Assembly: GCF_900240995.1 (NCBI RefSeq) | Contig: NZ_LT965953.1 | Span: 1,013,303-1,077,302, forward strand | DNA length: 64,000 nucleotides | Direction of reading: 5' to 3' | Origin: Bacillus sp. Marseille-P3661 | GTDB lineage: Bacteria > Bacillota > Bacilli > Bacillales > Bacillaceae_J | Shown: positions 48,588 to 57,784 of the stretch, piece by piece | Numbering within the stretch: position 1 is the stretch's first letter | Layout of the letters: every line of letters begins with the position of its first letter | The notes under the pieces: model-generated | Databases searched by the model: none | What the model was told of the DNA's origin: nothing | What the model saw: only the letters and a program-made list of their open reading frames with translations | Position numbers and translations under genes: made by a program

Positions 48588-49617
48588 TCGTGGGAAGTGG
48601 CCAGTTAAAGATCAAGCTATTTTTTTAAAACGCTTAAGTTACCTATTGCAAAAGGGGTATACTCTTTCAACAGCTATAGAATTTTTAAAGCTATATCAAT
48701 CGCGAAATAGGAAGGATGATTTAGAATTAATAGTATTAAATTTAAAACAAGGAACACCTTTTTTCGACGTATTGAGTTTCTTAGGCTTTTCTAGTGATGC
48801 GCTCAGTTATATATTCTTCGCAGTAAAGCATGGAGACTTAGAAACCGGTCTATTACAAGCAGGTGAATTCCTTGATAAAAAAATCGCGTATAAAAATAAA
48901 TTAGTAGCTGTAATGCGTTATCCATTATTTTTATTAGTTTTTGTAGGCATTCTTTTAGCAATAATGCAGGACATTTTATTACAACAATTTATAAGTCTAC
49001 AAGAGTCTATTGATGATCTTCCTCAGTCTCGAATTATTAATACCGCGATGCTACTTCAATTAGATTTTGCACAGATTTCGCTCGCCATTCTCATTTTTTC
49101 TTTATTTTTATTTACCTTTTACTGGTTTTATTTTAGAAGAAAGCAACCAATTGAAAAGCAACTTTTCCTTTGTAAATTACCAGTTCTTCGTAAAATTACT
49201 AGCAAATACAACACATACTTTTTTTCTTTTCACCTTGGGACGCTGTTAGGAAGTGGTTTATCTATAAATGATGCACTTTCAGTTTTCGAAGAGCAAGATC
49301 ATCTATTATTTTTTAATGCGGAATCAAAGAGAATAAGAAAATTTTTACTCGAGGGTGAACAGCTAGAAAAAATCTTAAAAGTTACTCCTTACTATGAAGA
49401 TGAGCTTTCGACAATTATTATTCATGGTCAGGCTAATGGGCTGCTAGTGAATGAACTATTAGATTATAGCCAAATTGTGATTGACCGATTAGAGGGATCA
49501 TTTAAATTATGGCTCCGTTTATTACAACCTATGGTTATTATTTTTGTAGGATTACTCGTTATTCTTATGTATTTAGCTATTATGCTGCCCTTATACGGAA
49601 TGATGCAAACGTTATAA
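48574..49617 (+). CDS. comGB: Competence pseudopilus platform protein ComGB (T2SS F family)
   Basis: 347 residues. Two GspF-type helical cytoplasmic domains (about residues 10-110 and 205-310) alternate with three membrane helices (about 115-140, 165-188, 315-340). It forms the inner-membrane platform for pseudopilin assembly. Overlap with comGA indicates coupled translation. Confidence 0.93.
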   Translation: MWKSNRGKWPVKDQAIFLKRLSYLLQKGYTLSTAIEFLKLYQSRNRKDDLELIVLNLKQGTPFFDVLSFLGFSSDALSYIFFAVKHGDLETGLLQAGEFLDKKIAYKNKLVAVMRYPLFLLVFVGILLAIMQDILLQQFISLQESIDDLPQSRIINTAMLLQLDFAQISLAILIFSLFLFTFYWFYFRRKQPIEKQLFLCKLPVLRKITSKYNTYFFSFHLGTLLGSGLSINDALSVFEEQDHLLFFNAESKRIRKFLLEGEQLEKILKVTPYYEDELSTIIIHGQANGLLVNELLDYSQIVIDRLEGSFKLWLRLLQPMVIIFVGLLVILMYLAIMLPLYGMMQTL

Positions 49618-49692
49618 TCTAGTTGTTGAGTATTTGGGCTAAAGGTAATAAAGGTAAACCAAAAATAGATTAGTAGATGGAGGAAGAAAATT

Positions 49693-50004
49693 ATGAAGAA
49701 ACAGGATGGTTTTACATTAGTAGAAATGATGGTTGTACTTATGGTTATTTCAACACTACTGCTCGTTACGATTCCAAATGTGACAAAAAATAATACAGTC
49801 GTTAAGGATAAAGGATGTGAAGCGCTAGTAAAGTTAGTTGAGGCACAGATTCAAGCTTATGAGATTGAAAAGGGAGAAACAATAACGGATCTGCAACCTC
49901 TTGTGGATGGCAACTATATAAAATCACTTAAATGTCCAAATGGGGATGAACTAAGATATATAGGCAATGAAGTAACTTCTGCACCTCCTCTATCTGAGGG
50001 ATAA
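49693..50004 (+). CDS. comGC: Major competence pseudopilin ComGC
   Basis: 103 residues. The class III prepilin signal KKQDGFTLVEMMVVLMV is cleaved between Gly and Phe by ComC, and Glu+5 is kept. Two cysteines (KGCEAL and LKCPNG) can form the intramolecular disulfide known for ComGC. It builds the DNA-uptake pilus. GGAGGAAG is a good SD. Confidence 0.96.
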   Translation: MKKQDGFTLVEMMVVLMVISTLLLVTIPNVTKNNTVVKDKGCEALVKLVEAQIQAYEIEKGETITDLQPLVDGNYIKSLKCPNGDELRYIGNEVTSAPPLSEG

Positions 50005-50006
50005 TT

Positions 50007-50450
50007 ATGAAAATTAGTCGTGAAAAAGGATTTACTTTACTGGAAACAATCGTTGTTTTTTCTCTATTTTGTATAGTCATTAGCATTACGTTAATTTCTT
50101 TACAACCTCTATATCGCCAAATTAAAATTGACCATTTCATTGAACAGCTCCAAACTGATGTTTTATATGCAAAAATATATTCAATAAGTCATCACACCAA
50201 TGTTAATATATCATTTTTTCCTACTCAAAATAAATATTATGTGTATACCGGTGGTATTCAAAACAATATAGTTAGCAGGCAGTATTCCTCAGAGATAGAT
50301 TTACAATTTGCTACTTTACCTACAATTGTAAGGTTCACTTATAATGGAAACATCATTCAATCAGGACGTATGTATATTAAATACCATGGAGACATGTACT
50401 CAGTAGTGTTTTTATTTGGAAAGGGGCTAACATATGTTAGTAAATTGTAA
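50007..50450 (+). CDS. comGD: Minor competence pseudopilin ComGD
   Basis: 147 residues with prepilin motif EKGFTLLETIVVFSLF, hydrophobic helix and a beta-rich globular domain. Starts 2 nt after the comGC stop. Needed for pseudopilus initiation with ComGE, GF and GG. Confidence 0.93.
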   Translation: MKISREKGFTLLETIVVFSLFCIVISITLISLQPLYRQIKIDHFIEQLQTDVLYAKIYSISHHTNVNISFFPTQNKYYVYTGGIQNNIVSRQYSSEIDLQFATLPTIVRFTYNGNIIQSGRMYIKYHGDMYSVVFLFGKGLTYVSKL

Positions 50451-50766
50451 GGGTTTCTCCCTTGTAGAAGTGTTGGTTTCGTTTGCTTTGTTTCTCATGG
50501 TTACGTCATTTATAGTCCCGATTTTTATGAATGTATCTCAAGAGCGATACTTTCTTGATTATAAAAGAGATGCACTCCTATTGTTGCACAATGAAAAAGA
50601 AACATATTTATATGATAAGAAGGTTCTTCAAGCTAAAGACCTACTCAGTGGAAACAAACAATTCCATTTTACAGCAGAGAGAAAGGGAAACCTTGTTGAA
50701 TTATGTATTTTTTGGGAGGCGTTTTTATCTGAACAAGGCCAAACATGTACATTCGTTAAACCGTAA
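50434..50766 (+). CDS. comGE: Minor competence pseudopilin ComGE
   Basis: 110 residues with prepilin motif CKGFSLVEVLVSFALF. Overlaps comGD by 17 nt and comGF by at least 70 nt, the dense packing seen in other comG operons. Short globular domain with two cysteines near the end. Confidence 0.88.
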   Translation: MLVNCKGFSLVEVLVSFALFLMVTSFIVPIFMNVSQERYFLDYKRDALLLLHNEKETYLYDKKVLQAKDLLSGNKQFHFTAERKGNLVELCIFWEAFLSEQGQTCTFVKP

Positions 50767-51184
50767 GATAGGTGAATTAGAAAAGGGTTTTACAATGTTA
50801 GAATTCCTATTTAGTTTCTCTATTTTTTTATTACTAGTTACTTTCTTTCCGATTGTGATTGGGTTAATGGCAGATCAAAAAGATAACTCAGCATTTGAAA
50901 TAGATATTTTCTATGAGCATTTGCGGATGGAAATTGTTACAGCAAAAGGACTGGAGGTTAACAATAATACTTTGATATTGATAATGGGGGACGCTAGTAA
51001 GGTGAGCTATGAATTATATGATAGCAGTATCCGTAGAAGGGTAAATGGGGCTGGTAATGAAATATTAATACAAAGAGTGGATCATGTTTCATATGAGTTA
51101 GTCAGCAACGGGGTTATTATTTCAATTACACAAGATCATAAAGCTAAGAAAAAAAGACTTTCATTGGCTCCAATTCTTATATAA
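50696..51184 (+). CDS. comGF: Minor competence pseudopilin ComGF
   Basis: About 162 residues with the prepilin signature KGFTMLEFLFSFSIFLLL. The start is uncertain. ATG 50793 has a good SD (GAAAAGGG) but lies after the Gly-Phe cleavage site. Consecutive TTG codons at 50693 and 50696 follow GAAAGGG and keep the processing site, with a 33-residue leader. I chose the second TTG. The C-terminal domain (SVRRRVNG-type strand SIRRRVNGAGNE) matches the family. Confidence 0.82.
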   Translation: MNYVFFGRRFYLNKAKHVHSLNRKIGELEKGFTMLEFLFSFSIFLLLVTFFPIVIGLMADQKDNSAFEIDIFYEHLRMEIVTAKGLEVNNNTLILIMGDASKVSYELYDSSIRRRVNGAGNEILIQRVDHVSYELVSNGVIISITQDHKAKKKRLSLAPILI

Positions 51185-51280
51185 AAATTTATGGTGAAGT
51201 TGGAAATATAGAGGAACTATCCAGTTCCTCTATATTTAATGTTAATTGCTAATACAAAACAAAGTAAGGTGGTGAAAGAA

Positions 51281-51670
51281 TTGGTTCCGCAACTAAATCA
51301 AAATGGGATGATATATCCATTAGCAATTGTGTTTAGTATAATCATTCCATTTTTTGTATTAAGTACAATTGATCAGTATAAAGCCGAATTGCTTTTCTTA
51401 GAAGAGCAAGAGGAATTGCTCCAGCTTCAAAGTATTACCCAGTTAGGATTAATTGACATAGTTTCTATACTTGATAACACTCCAATTACAACGACGATTA
51501 CGGGTAATTTTATTTACCCAAATGGTAATATTATGTACTCGCTTGAAATGTATGATATTGATTCCGTTATTATTCAAGCAAAGGCAATTACTTTAAAAAA
51601 AAGACAAAATAATATTATTACAATTATTAGAATTACGGATAAACATATAGAAAAATGGGTAGAAGGATAA
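51281..51670 (+). CDS. comGG: ComGG-like protein
   Basis: 129 residues from TTG 51281 after AAGGTGGTG. It has an N-terminal hydrophobic helix (IYPLAIVFSIIIPFFVLS) without the full Gly-Phe-Thr prepilin motif, as is usual for ComGG, then a beta-rich domain. Seventh gene of the comG operon by position. Confidence 0.82.
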   Translation: MVPQLNQNGMIYPLAIVFSIIIPFFVLSTIDQYKAELLFLEEQEELLQLQSITQLGLIDIVSILDNTPITTTITGNFIYPNGNIMYSLEMYDIDSVIIQAKAITLKKRQNNIITIIRITDKHIEKWVEG

Positions 51671-51760
51671 TGTAGTTAAATGAGTTACGGTGTGTATGTC
51701 TATGTATTAAAAAGTTGTAAAAGGGGATGCTAATTTTTATGTATAGGTGGTGTGTGCTAA

Positions 51761-51946
51761 ATGTCTTCGAATGATTATATTAAGTATATGACAGAACAAT
51801 TTGTAAAATATGCAAATAGCTCAAAAGAAGAAAGAATTAATCAAAAGAGAATTAAGAAATCTGAACAAGGTCCATTTTTATCCAGAATGTTCGGAATTAT
51901 CCCTTTAGCAATTATGTTAATTGTAAATCAAAGAAAGAAAAAATAG
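51761..51946 (+). CDS. yqzE: YqzE family protein
   Basis: 61 residues. MSSNDYIKYMTEQFVKY at the N-terminus and the PFLSRMFGIIPLAIML membrane-type segment match YqzE, found after comGG in Bacillus. In B. subtilis it is co-transcribed with comG. Function unknown. GGTGGTGTG precedes the ATG. Confidence 0.88.
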   Translation: MSSNDYIKYMTEQFVKYANSSKEERINQKRIKKSEQGPFLSRMFGIIPLAIMLIVNQRKKK

Positions 51947-52078
51947 ATATAGTATTGAAATCTTGAGGAGATTATTTTCATTTATTTGAAATTAATGATC
52001 AATTGGAGCTTTTTTCTTTTTACAGGGTGTTACTAATGTGATAGAGTTTTGTTAATGAGATTAGTAGGAGTGATAATT

Positions 52079-53110
52079 TTGACCTCTAAAACTACACAAT
52101 TGCTTGACACTTTAGAACGCCCATTAAGAGATTTAAGAATTTCTGTTATAGATCAATGTAATTTTCGCTGTAATTATTGTATGCCTGCTGAAGTTTTTGG
52201 AGAAGATTATGCTTTTCTTCCACAACAGGAATTACTCTCATTTGACGAAATAGATCGACTAACAAGAGCATTTGCGCAATTAGGTGTTGAAAAGATCCGT
52301 TTAACAGGTGGAGAACCCCTTCTTCGCAAGGACTTACCAACATTAATCGAAAGGTTAAATTCAATAGAGGGTATAAATGATATTGCGTTAACGACAAACG
52401 GAGTGCATCTTCCGAAACATGCTGTTGCCTTGAAAAAAGCGGGATTAAATCGTGTGAATATAAGTCTTGACGCGCTTAACGATAAGCTGTTTGGAAGTAT
52501 AAATGGTCGAAATGTTCAAGTGAAAGCCGTTTTAAAAGGGATTGAGGCCGCCCAGGATGCTGGTTTGTTTATTAAAATTAATATGGTTGTAAAAAAAGGT
52601 ATGAATGATGATCAAATCTTGCCTATGGCACGCTTTTTTAAAGAGAAAAACATTACTTTGAGATTCATTGAATTTATGGATGTAGGAAATACCAATGGTT
52701 GGAATTTAGAACAAGTAGTTTCAAAAAAGGACATAGTAGAAAAGATAGCTGCAGAAATCCCAGTTGAACCTATTGATCCAAATTACTTTGGTGAGGTTGC
52801 TAGTAGATACCGCTATCTTGATTCTGACGCAGAGTTTGGAGTTATTTCATCTGTTACAGATTCCTTCTGTTCTTCTTGTACAAGAGCAAGGCTTTCTGCT
52901 GATGGTAAATTATATACATGTTTATTTGCAGAAAAAGGATTTGATCTTCGAAAACTTATCAGAGACGGAGTTACAGATGAACTGCTATTAAAATCAGTTA
53001 GTCATCAATGGACATATAGGAAGGATCGTTATTCTGATGAACGTAAAGAACATACGGTAAATAACTCAAAAAGAAAAAGTAAAATTGAAATGTCATATAT
53101 TGGTGGTTAA
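52079..53110 (+). CDS. moaA: GTP 3',8-cyclase MoaA (molybdenum cofactor biosynthesis)
   Basis: 343 residues from TTG 52079 after TAGGAG; the upstream TTG at 52049 has no SD. The radical-SAM motif CNFRCNYC has Cys27, 31 and 34, the GGEPLLR SAM segment follows, and the C-terminal cluster CSSC ... CLF binds GTP. The Gly-Gly end (YIGG) needed for activity is present. It starts Moco synthesis. Its neighbour is a Mo enzyme (NapA), so its relocation here makes functional sense. No other moa genes lie in the window. Confidence 0.96.
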   Translation: MTSKTTQLLDTLERPLRDLRISVIDQCNFRCNYCMPAEVFGEDYAFLPQQELLSFDEIDRLTRAFAQLGVEKIRLTGGEPLLRKDLPTLIERLNSIEGINDIALTTNGVHLPKHAVALKKAGLNRVNISLDALNDKLFGSINGRNVQVKAVLKGIEAAQDAGLFIKINMVVKKGMNDDQILPMARFFKEKNITLRFIEFMDVGNTNGWNLEQVVSKKDIVEKIAAEIPVEPIDPNYFGEVASRYRYLDSDAEFGVISSVTDSFCSSCTRARLSADGKLYTCLFAEKGFDLRKLIRDGVTDELLLKSVSHQWTYRKDRYSDERKEHTVNNSKRKSKIEMSYIGG

Positions 53111-53201
53111 TATTAGGTTTATTTTGTACTTCATATACCTGATATTTTCGTAAAAGAAACCATTTATATTGAATTGAATTTCAACATATTGTCACTATTA
53201 T

Positions 53202-53244
53202 TGTGAAAAATATCACTGTTAAAATTAGAAGTTTTTGATAAAAT
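53202..53244 (+). promoter_or_regulatory. FNR-type site and class II promoter before tatA
   Basis: TGTGA-AAAATA-TCACT (53202-53217) matches 9 of 10 fixed positions of the Bacillus FNR consensus TGTGA-N6-TCACA. TAAAAT at 53239-53244 sits where the -10 box should be if the site is centred at -41.5. Confidence 0.75.
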
Positions 53245-53294
53245 GGCGTTGCATCATAGAAACTGTTATCAAGTACGTTCGGGAGGATGAAACA

Positions 53295-53489
53295 ATGTTA
53301 ACAAATATTGGTATTCCAGGGTTGATCCTCATTTTACTATTAGCACTTATTGTTTTTGGACCAAAAAAACTACCTGAAATCGGGAAGGCTACTGGTCAAA
53401 CCTTAAGAGAGTTTAAAAATTCTGCACGCGAATTAACTAAGGATGATTCAGTAGATGAAAAAGATAAAATTATTGAAAATAAAAGCTAA
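53295..53489 (+). CDS. tatA: Twin-arginine translocase component TatA
   Basis: 64 residues from ATG 53295 after GGGAGGATG. An N-terminal helix ([18 protein letters not shown]) is followed by the [20 protein letters not shown] hinge and amphipathic helix and a charged tail. TatA forms the protein-conducting pore. No tatC is nearby. Its position between moaA and the nap genes, whose NapA has a Tat signal, and its own FNR-type promoter suggest a dedicated copy. Confidence 0.93.
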   Translation: MLTNIGIPGLILILLLALIVFGPKKLPEIGKATGQTLREFKNSARELTKDDSVDEKDKIIENKS

Positions 53490-53535
53490 TAAGGTCTTTA
53501 ATAATCTTTAGACCTCCGTAGCTACCAAAGACCTC

Positions 53536-53568
53536 AAAAAACACAAGGAACTCCTTGTGTTTTTTTTT
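53536..53568 (+). terminator. Terminator after tatA
   Basis: A 13-14-bp stem (53536-53549 with 53552-53565) followed by T residues; it separates tatA from the nap operon. Confidence 0.9.
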
Positions 53569-53600
53569 ATGTCTATTTTTTCATTTTATTAAAAAAGGAA

Positions 53601-53616
53601 AGTGATCTTAGTCACA
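53601..53616 (+). promoter_or_regulatory. Second, upstream FNR-type site of the nap promoter
   Basis: AGTGA-TCTTAG-TCACA, 9 of 10 fixed positions. Its centre is 43 bp (about four helical turns) upstream of the site at 53644. Confidence 0.6.
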
Positions 53617-53643
53617 AAAGTGTCATTATATAACGGTTTAATA

Positions 53644-53687
53644 TGTGACATTTATCACACTTCTTAAAGAGTTGCTTGGAATATACT
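53644..53687 (+). promoter_or_regulatory. Perfect FNR site and class II promoter of napGABDF
   Basis: TGTGA-CATTTA-TCACA (53644-53659) is a perfect consensus. TATACT at 53682-53687 lies within one base of the -10 position expected for a site centred near -41.5. Transcription would start about 53693, about 110 bases before napG. Confidence 0.82.
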
Positions 53688-53802
53688 CTCAATTAAAGAT
53701 CGATCTTTTAAACACTGTTTACAACAAGAATTTGAATACTACATAGATCTAAGTTTTCAAAAACTTGTGTGGATTTTAATATCTAAGGGAGCGGGGAGTG
53801 GT

Positions 53803-54399
53803 ATGAAAGGACTAAGCCTACTCAGGGTATTAATTGGTGGTTTCGCTGCCTATGAGTTACTTAACATGATGAAACCTGGCAGCAAATCTGCTTTACGTCC
53901 CCCAGGAGCTGTAGATGAAGACGAGTTTCTTGCACTATGCGTCCGCTGTGGAAAATGTAATCTAGCATGTCCTTACGATAGTATCAAAATGGGGAAAGAA
54001 GATTTTGGTCTTGGATTAGGTACCCCTTATATTGATGCTAGAGATATACCTTGCATGCTTTGTGCTGACTTTCCATGCGTAGCTGTTTGTCCAACTGAGG
54101 CTTTATCTGGAATTGAAAAAAAAGAAGATGTCAAAATGGGGATTGCTGTTATAAATGAGAAAACGTGTATTGCATATCAGGGTATGCGTTGCGAAGTTTG
54201 TTATCGAGTATGTCCACTTATTGATGAAGCGATTATGATTAAATACCATTTAAGGCCAGGTGACAATACTCATGCTATATTTGCACCGGTAATAAATCCG
54301 GAAAAATGCGTAGGATGTGGAATCTGTGTGCAACGTTGCGTAATGGACAACCCTCTGCCTATAAAGATAAAGCCTCGTGAGGTTCAGGAACTATTTTAG
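53803..54399 (+). CDS. napG: Ferredoxin-type protein NapG
   Basis: 198 residues from ATG 53803 after GGGGAGTGG; the frame is open to 53767. Four 4Fe-4S motifs are visible (CVRCGKCNLACP, CMLCADFPCVAVCP, CEVCYRVCP, CVGCGICVQRC). RPPGAVDEDEF and TPYIDARDIPCMLC align with NapG of E. coli from memory. Unlike that protein, the N-terminus has no twin arginine, only a short hydrophobic stretch (LLRVLIGGFAAYELL). It probably passes electrons towards NapAB. First gene of the nap operon. Confidence 0.9.
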   Translation: MKGLSLLRVLIGGFAAYELLNMMKPGSKSALRPPGAVDEDEFLALCVRCGKCNLACPYDSIKMGKEDFGLGLGTPYIDARDIPCMLCADFPCVAVCPTEALSGIEKKEDVKMGIAVINEKTCIAYQGMRCEVCYRVCPLIDEAIMIKYHLRPGDNTHAIFAPVINPEKCVGCGICVQRCVMDNPLPIKIKPREVQELF

Positions 54400-54456
54400 A
54401 GTTTGATGTTGTTTTTTCATAAATTTTAATCCGATAGGATAAAGGGAGGATTAGCA

Positions 54457-57009
54457 ATGAATTTAACAAGACGAAGTTTGCTAAAAGCAACAGCCATTTC
54501 TGCAGCGCTTGCTGCCGCTGGATGTTCTTCTAAAAAATCCAATGCACCGGCACCAGAAGAAGAAATAGCAGTACAACAGGTAGAGAGTATTGAACCGGAA
54601 GAATGGAAAAGTACAGTATGTCGTTTTTGTGGTACAGGGTGTGGAGTTCTTGTTGGAACGAAAAATGGGAAAGTTGTTGCTGCTAAAGGCGATCCAGATA
54701 ACCGGTCAAGTCGTGGGTTAAATTGTATTAAAGGTTACTATGTTGCTAAAATCCTATTTGGAAAAGACCGTCTAACAAAACCGTTAATTCGTGAAGATAA
54801 TAGTAAAAAAGGAACGATGGAAGGATTTCGCGAAGCTTCATGGGAGGAAGCTCTAGAAATAGTATCGAAAAAGCTGAAAGAAAACTGGGAAAAGGATCCA
54901 AAGTCCATTGCATTCTGGGGTTCAGGACAACAAACAATAATGGATGGCTATGTTTCTGTTAAGTTTTGGAAAGCAGGTCTGTTGAATAATAATATTGATC
55001 CAAATGCGCGTTTATGTATGGCCAGTGCAGTTGTAGGTTTTATGACTACATTCCAATCTGACGAACCAATGGGATCCTATAAAGATTTAGACTTAGCAGA
55101 TGTATTTGTTACTTGGGGAGCAAATATGGGAGAGATGCATCCAGTTTTATACTCTCGCTTAACAGCGCGTAAATTAAGCGGAACAAATGTTAAGCATTAC
55201 GATTTAACAACACGTGAATCACGGACAAGTGAAACTGCTGACAAGTTAATGGTGTTTAAACCTCAAAGTGACTTGGCGATTGCGAATGCAATTATCAATT
55301 ATTTAATCCAAAATGAAAAATATGATAAAAAGTTCGTTGAAACACATTGTCAATTTAAGGCTGGTACCGAGAACTTAGGACACTCATTAAAAGATGACTA
55401 TGATGTAACAGAACCCGGTGCATCTTCTGGTAAAGCCTGGACCATTACCTTTGATGAGTTAAAAGAAAAGGTTAGCTACTATACACTAGAAAAGGCAGAA
55501 GAGATTTCTGGTGTTCCAGCGGCCGATATTGAAGCTTTAGCAATGGAATTTGCAGATCCAAGTAAGAAAGTTATGTCCCTCTGGACTATGGGTGTTAACC
55601 AGCATACCCGCGGTACTTGGATGAATAATCTTATATACGATATTCACCTATTAACCGGGAAGATCAGTAAACCCGGAAGCGGTCCATTCTCGTTAACAGG
55701 TCAGCCAAGTGCATGTGGTACTGCGCGTGAGGTTGGCGTATTTAGTCACCGCTTGCCAGCCGATATGACAGTGGATAACCCGGATCATCGCCGTTATACA
55801 GAATTAGTATGGAAGGTGCCAGAAGGCTATTTAGATGCGATTGAAAAACCTGGTTTCCATACGATTAAAATGTTCCGTGAGCTAGGGAAAGGCAATGTTA
55901 AGTTCCTCTGGAGTATGTCTAATAACTGGGGTCAAACATTACCGAAATTAAATCGTTTCCGTGGCAATGATCCAGACGGAAAAGGTGTCCTTGATGCATT
56001 TATCGTTGTCTCGGAAGTTTATCCAACTAGGTCAACTGAATTAGCTAACGTTGTTTTCCCAGCTGCAATGTGGGTTGAACGGGAAGGTCAATTTGGAAAT
56101 GCTGAACGACGGACAAGTATTTTTGAGAAATGTGCAGAGCCACCAGGTGAAGCCAAGTGGGATATTTGGGCACTTATTCAAGTAGCAAAACGGGTGTTAG
56201 ATGGTAAGAAAATTGGTGATCAAGATGCATTTGATACTTTATTTGGGTTCATTTGGGATAAAGAAAAGAATGATTTAATTGCTGATCAGCACGAAGTAAA
56301 TAGCAGATTATGGGCTGAGTATCGTTCATTTACAAACCCACATGAAAGTGATAATCCAAAGATTCAAGAATTAGGCAAAAAGTTAAAGTTAAAGGCTAAA
56401 CAAATGGCACCATATGAGGAGTATTTCAAGCAACATGGAATTTGCTGGCCTGTTCGTGAAGTAAATGGTCAATGGATTGAAACTAACTGGCGCTATGCAC
56501 ATGGTAAACAAGAAGAAGGTTTTGACCAATATGGTGTAGAGGAGTTTGGTGAAGTAGGGAAATACGATAACATTGATTTCTATAAATCAGCTGATCACAA
56601 GCCAACTGTATTTTTCCGTCCTTTTGAGGATGCAGCTGAAATTCCTGATGAAGAGTATCCATTGTGGTTAAATACAGGCCGTGTGTTAGAACATTGGCAC
56701 AGTGGTTCCATGACACGTCGTGTTCCAGAATTACACAGAGCTGTTCCTGAGGCACTTTGTGAAATCCATCCTGACACTGCTGCTGAATTAGGTGTTAAAG
56801 AAGGCGATTGGGTGAAAGTAGTTTCTAGGCGCGGTGAATGCAAGATAAAAGCAACTATGCAAGGCCGAGGAAAACCGCCTAAGAATATGGTATATGTCCC
56901 ATTTTTTGCGGAAGAAACTTTAATTAATTTAGTCACACTAGATGCTTATTGTCCGCTATCAAAGCAGCCAGATTATAAAAAATGTGCTGTTAAAATTGTA
57001 AAGGCGTAG
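54457..57009 (+). CDS. napA: Periplasmic-type nitrate reductase catalytic subunit NapA
   Basis: 850 residues. A Tat signal (TRRSLLKA) leads to LAAAGC, where Cys23 is a possible lipidation site. The 4Fe-4S cluster ligands are Cys55, 58, 62 and 90, with Lys92 between cluster and pterin. Cys187 in LCMASAV is the molybdenum ligand. Mo-bis-MGD contacts continue to the C-terminal aspartate-decarboxylase-like domain (about residues 710-850). It reduces nitrate to nitrite outside the membrane. Codon and base composition look slightly richer in GC than neighbours. Confidence 0.95.
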   Translation: MNLTRRSLLKATAISAALAAAGCSSKKSNAPAPEEEIAVQQVESIEPEEWKSTVCRFCGTGCGVLVGTKNGKVVAAKGDPDNRSSRGLNCIKGYYVAKILFGKDRLTKPLIREDNSKKGTMEGFREASWEEALEIVSKKLKENWEKDPKSIAFWGSGQQTIMDGYVSVKFWKAGLLNNNIDPNARLCMASAVVGFMTTFQSDEPMGSYKDLDLADVFVTWGANMGEMHPVLYSRLTARKLSGTNVKHYDLTTRESRTSETADKLMVFKPQSDLAIANAIINYLIQNEKYDKKFVETHCQFKAGTENLGHSLKDDYDVTEPGASSGKAWTITFDELKEKVSYYTLEKAEEISGVPAADIEALAMEFADPSKKVMSLWTMGVNQHTRGTWMNNLIYDIHLLTGKISKPGSGPFSLTGQPSACGTAREVGVFSHRLPADMTVDNPDHRRYTELVWKVPEGYLDAIEKPGFHTIKMFRELGKGNVKFLWSMSNNWGQTLPKLNRFRGNDPDGKGVLDAFIVVSEVYPTRSTELANVVFPAAMWVEREGQFGNAERRTSIFEKCAEPPGEAKWDIWALIQVAKRVLDGKKIGDQDAFDTLFGFIWDKEKNDLIADQHEVNSRLWAEYRSFTNPHESDNPKIQELGKKLKLKAKQMAPYEEYFKQHGICWPVREVNGQWIETNWRYAHGKQEEGFDQYGVEEFGEVGKYDNIDFYKSADHKPTVFFRPFEDAAEIPDEEYPLWLNTGRVLEHWHSGSMTRRVPELHRAVPEALCEIHPDTAAELGVKEGDWVKVVSRRGECKIKATMQGRGKPPKNMVYVPFFAEETLINLVTLDAYCPLSKQPDYKKCAVKIVKA

Positions 57010-57021
57010 GAGGGGATTTAC

Positions 57022-57444
57022 GTGAGAGGAAAAGAGTTACTTTATGTTCTTGCTTTTCTACTTGTAATAATCACTGCAGTTGGGTGTTCACAGACTGGAA
57101 CTTCTGAAGATGCTGCACCCGAAGAGGTTCCTGCTACAGAAAAGCCACAAGCAGTAACAGCTGAAACAGTACCACAACTTGACACAGAAGGACGTGAACA
57201 ATCATCCACAATGGTTTTATTAAATGCACCACCAACTATGCCAAATGATCACGGTTCTTTTTGGAATGGAGAATTGAGACAAGAAAGCTGTTTAGTATGT
57301 CATGCAACACCTGAAACTGGGGCACCGCAGCCAACAGCAGATCATTACTACAATAGTGAACCAGGTGGAGAAATATTCCGCGATTCTTGTATCCAATGCC
57401 ATGCAACACAAAATGATACAAAGCCAGCATTTAATGCCCAATAG
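57022..57444 (+). CDS. napB: Dihaem cytochrome c NapB (lipoprotein)
   Basis: 140 residues from GTG 57022 after AGGAGGGG. Signal peptide ends AVGC, with Cys22 as lipid anchor. Two haem-binding motifs lie at Cys90-x-x-Cys93-His94 and Cys123-x-x-Cys126-His127; further His residues can be the sixth ligands. A long Pro/Thr/Glu linker joins anchor to domain. It donates electrons to NapA. It begins 12 nt after the napA stop. Confidence 0.93.
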   Translation: MRGKELLYVLAFLLVIITAVGCSQTGTSEDAAPEEVPATEKPQAVTAETVPQLDTEGREQSSTMVLLNAPPTMPNDHGSFWNGELRQESCLVCHATPETGAPQPTADHYYNSEPGGEIFRDSCIQCHATQNDTKPAFNAQ

Positions 57445-57519
57445 AAGTGTTTATCATTTTGGTTTTTAGGGGGATACGATACTGCATTTGTTAAGGGAAC
57501 TAAGGGAGGAATAGTCATA

Positions 57520-57783
57520 ATGATGATTTCAGGCATCTTAATTTCAACTAAAAAAGGTCTTGCGGACAAGGTTGCGATTGAAGTAGAAAAAATAACCGGT
57601 GTAGAGGTGCACCAGGTTGTAGATAATAATAAAATTGTGATTACACTAGAGCAGAAGTCTATTGAGAAAAGCTATAAAACTGGTAAAAGGCTTGAAAAAG
57701 TACCGGGTGTTTTGGGTGTGAATGTTGTATACTACAACTGTGAGGAAGCCGAAGAAGTATTAGCAGCTAAGGTTTGTTCCTAG
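57520..57783 (+). CDS. napD: NapD, chaperone for NapA Tat signal
   Basis: 87 residues. The N-terminal GILISTKKGLADKVAIEVEKITGVEVHQV pattern (in part: SGILISTKKG, ITGVEVHQV) is the NapD ferredoxin-like fold, which binds the NapA signal peptide and delays export until the cofactor is in. GGGAGGAA is the SD; ATG 57520 and 57523 are both possible. Located one base before napF. Confidence 0.9.
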   Translation: MMISGILISTKKGLADKVAIEVEKITGVEVHQVVDNNKIVITLEQKSIEKSYKTGKRLEKVPGVLGVNVVYYNCEEAEEVLAAKVCS

Positions 57784-57784
57784 T

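Noticed and set aside
52021-52078. FNR or molybdenum-cofactor riboswitch control of moaA
   Set aside because: Only an isolated TGTGA half-site is present and no Moco aptamer fold is visible.
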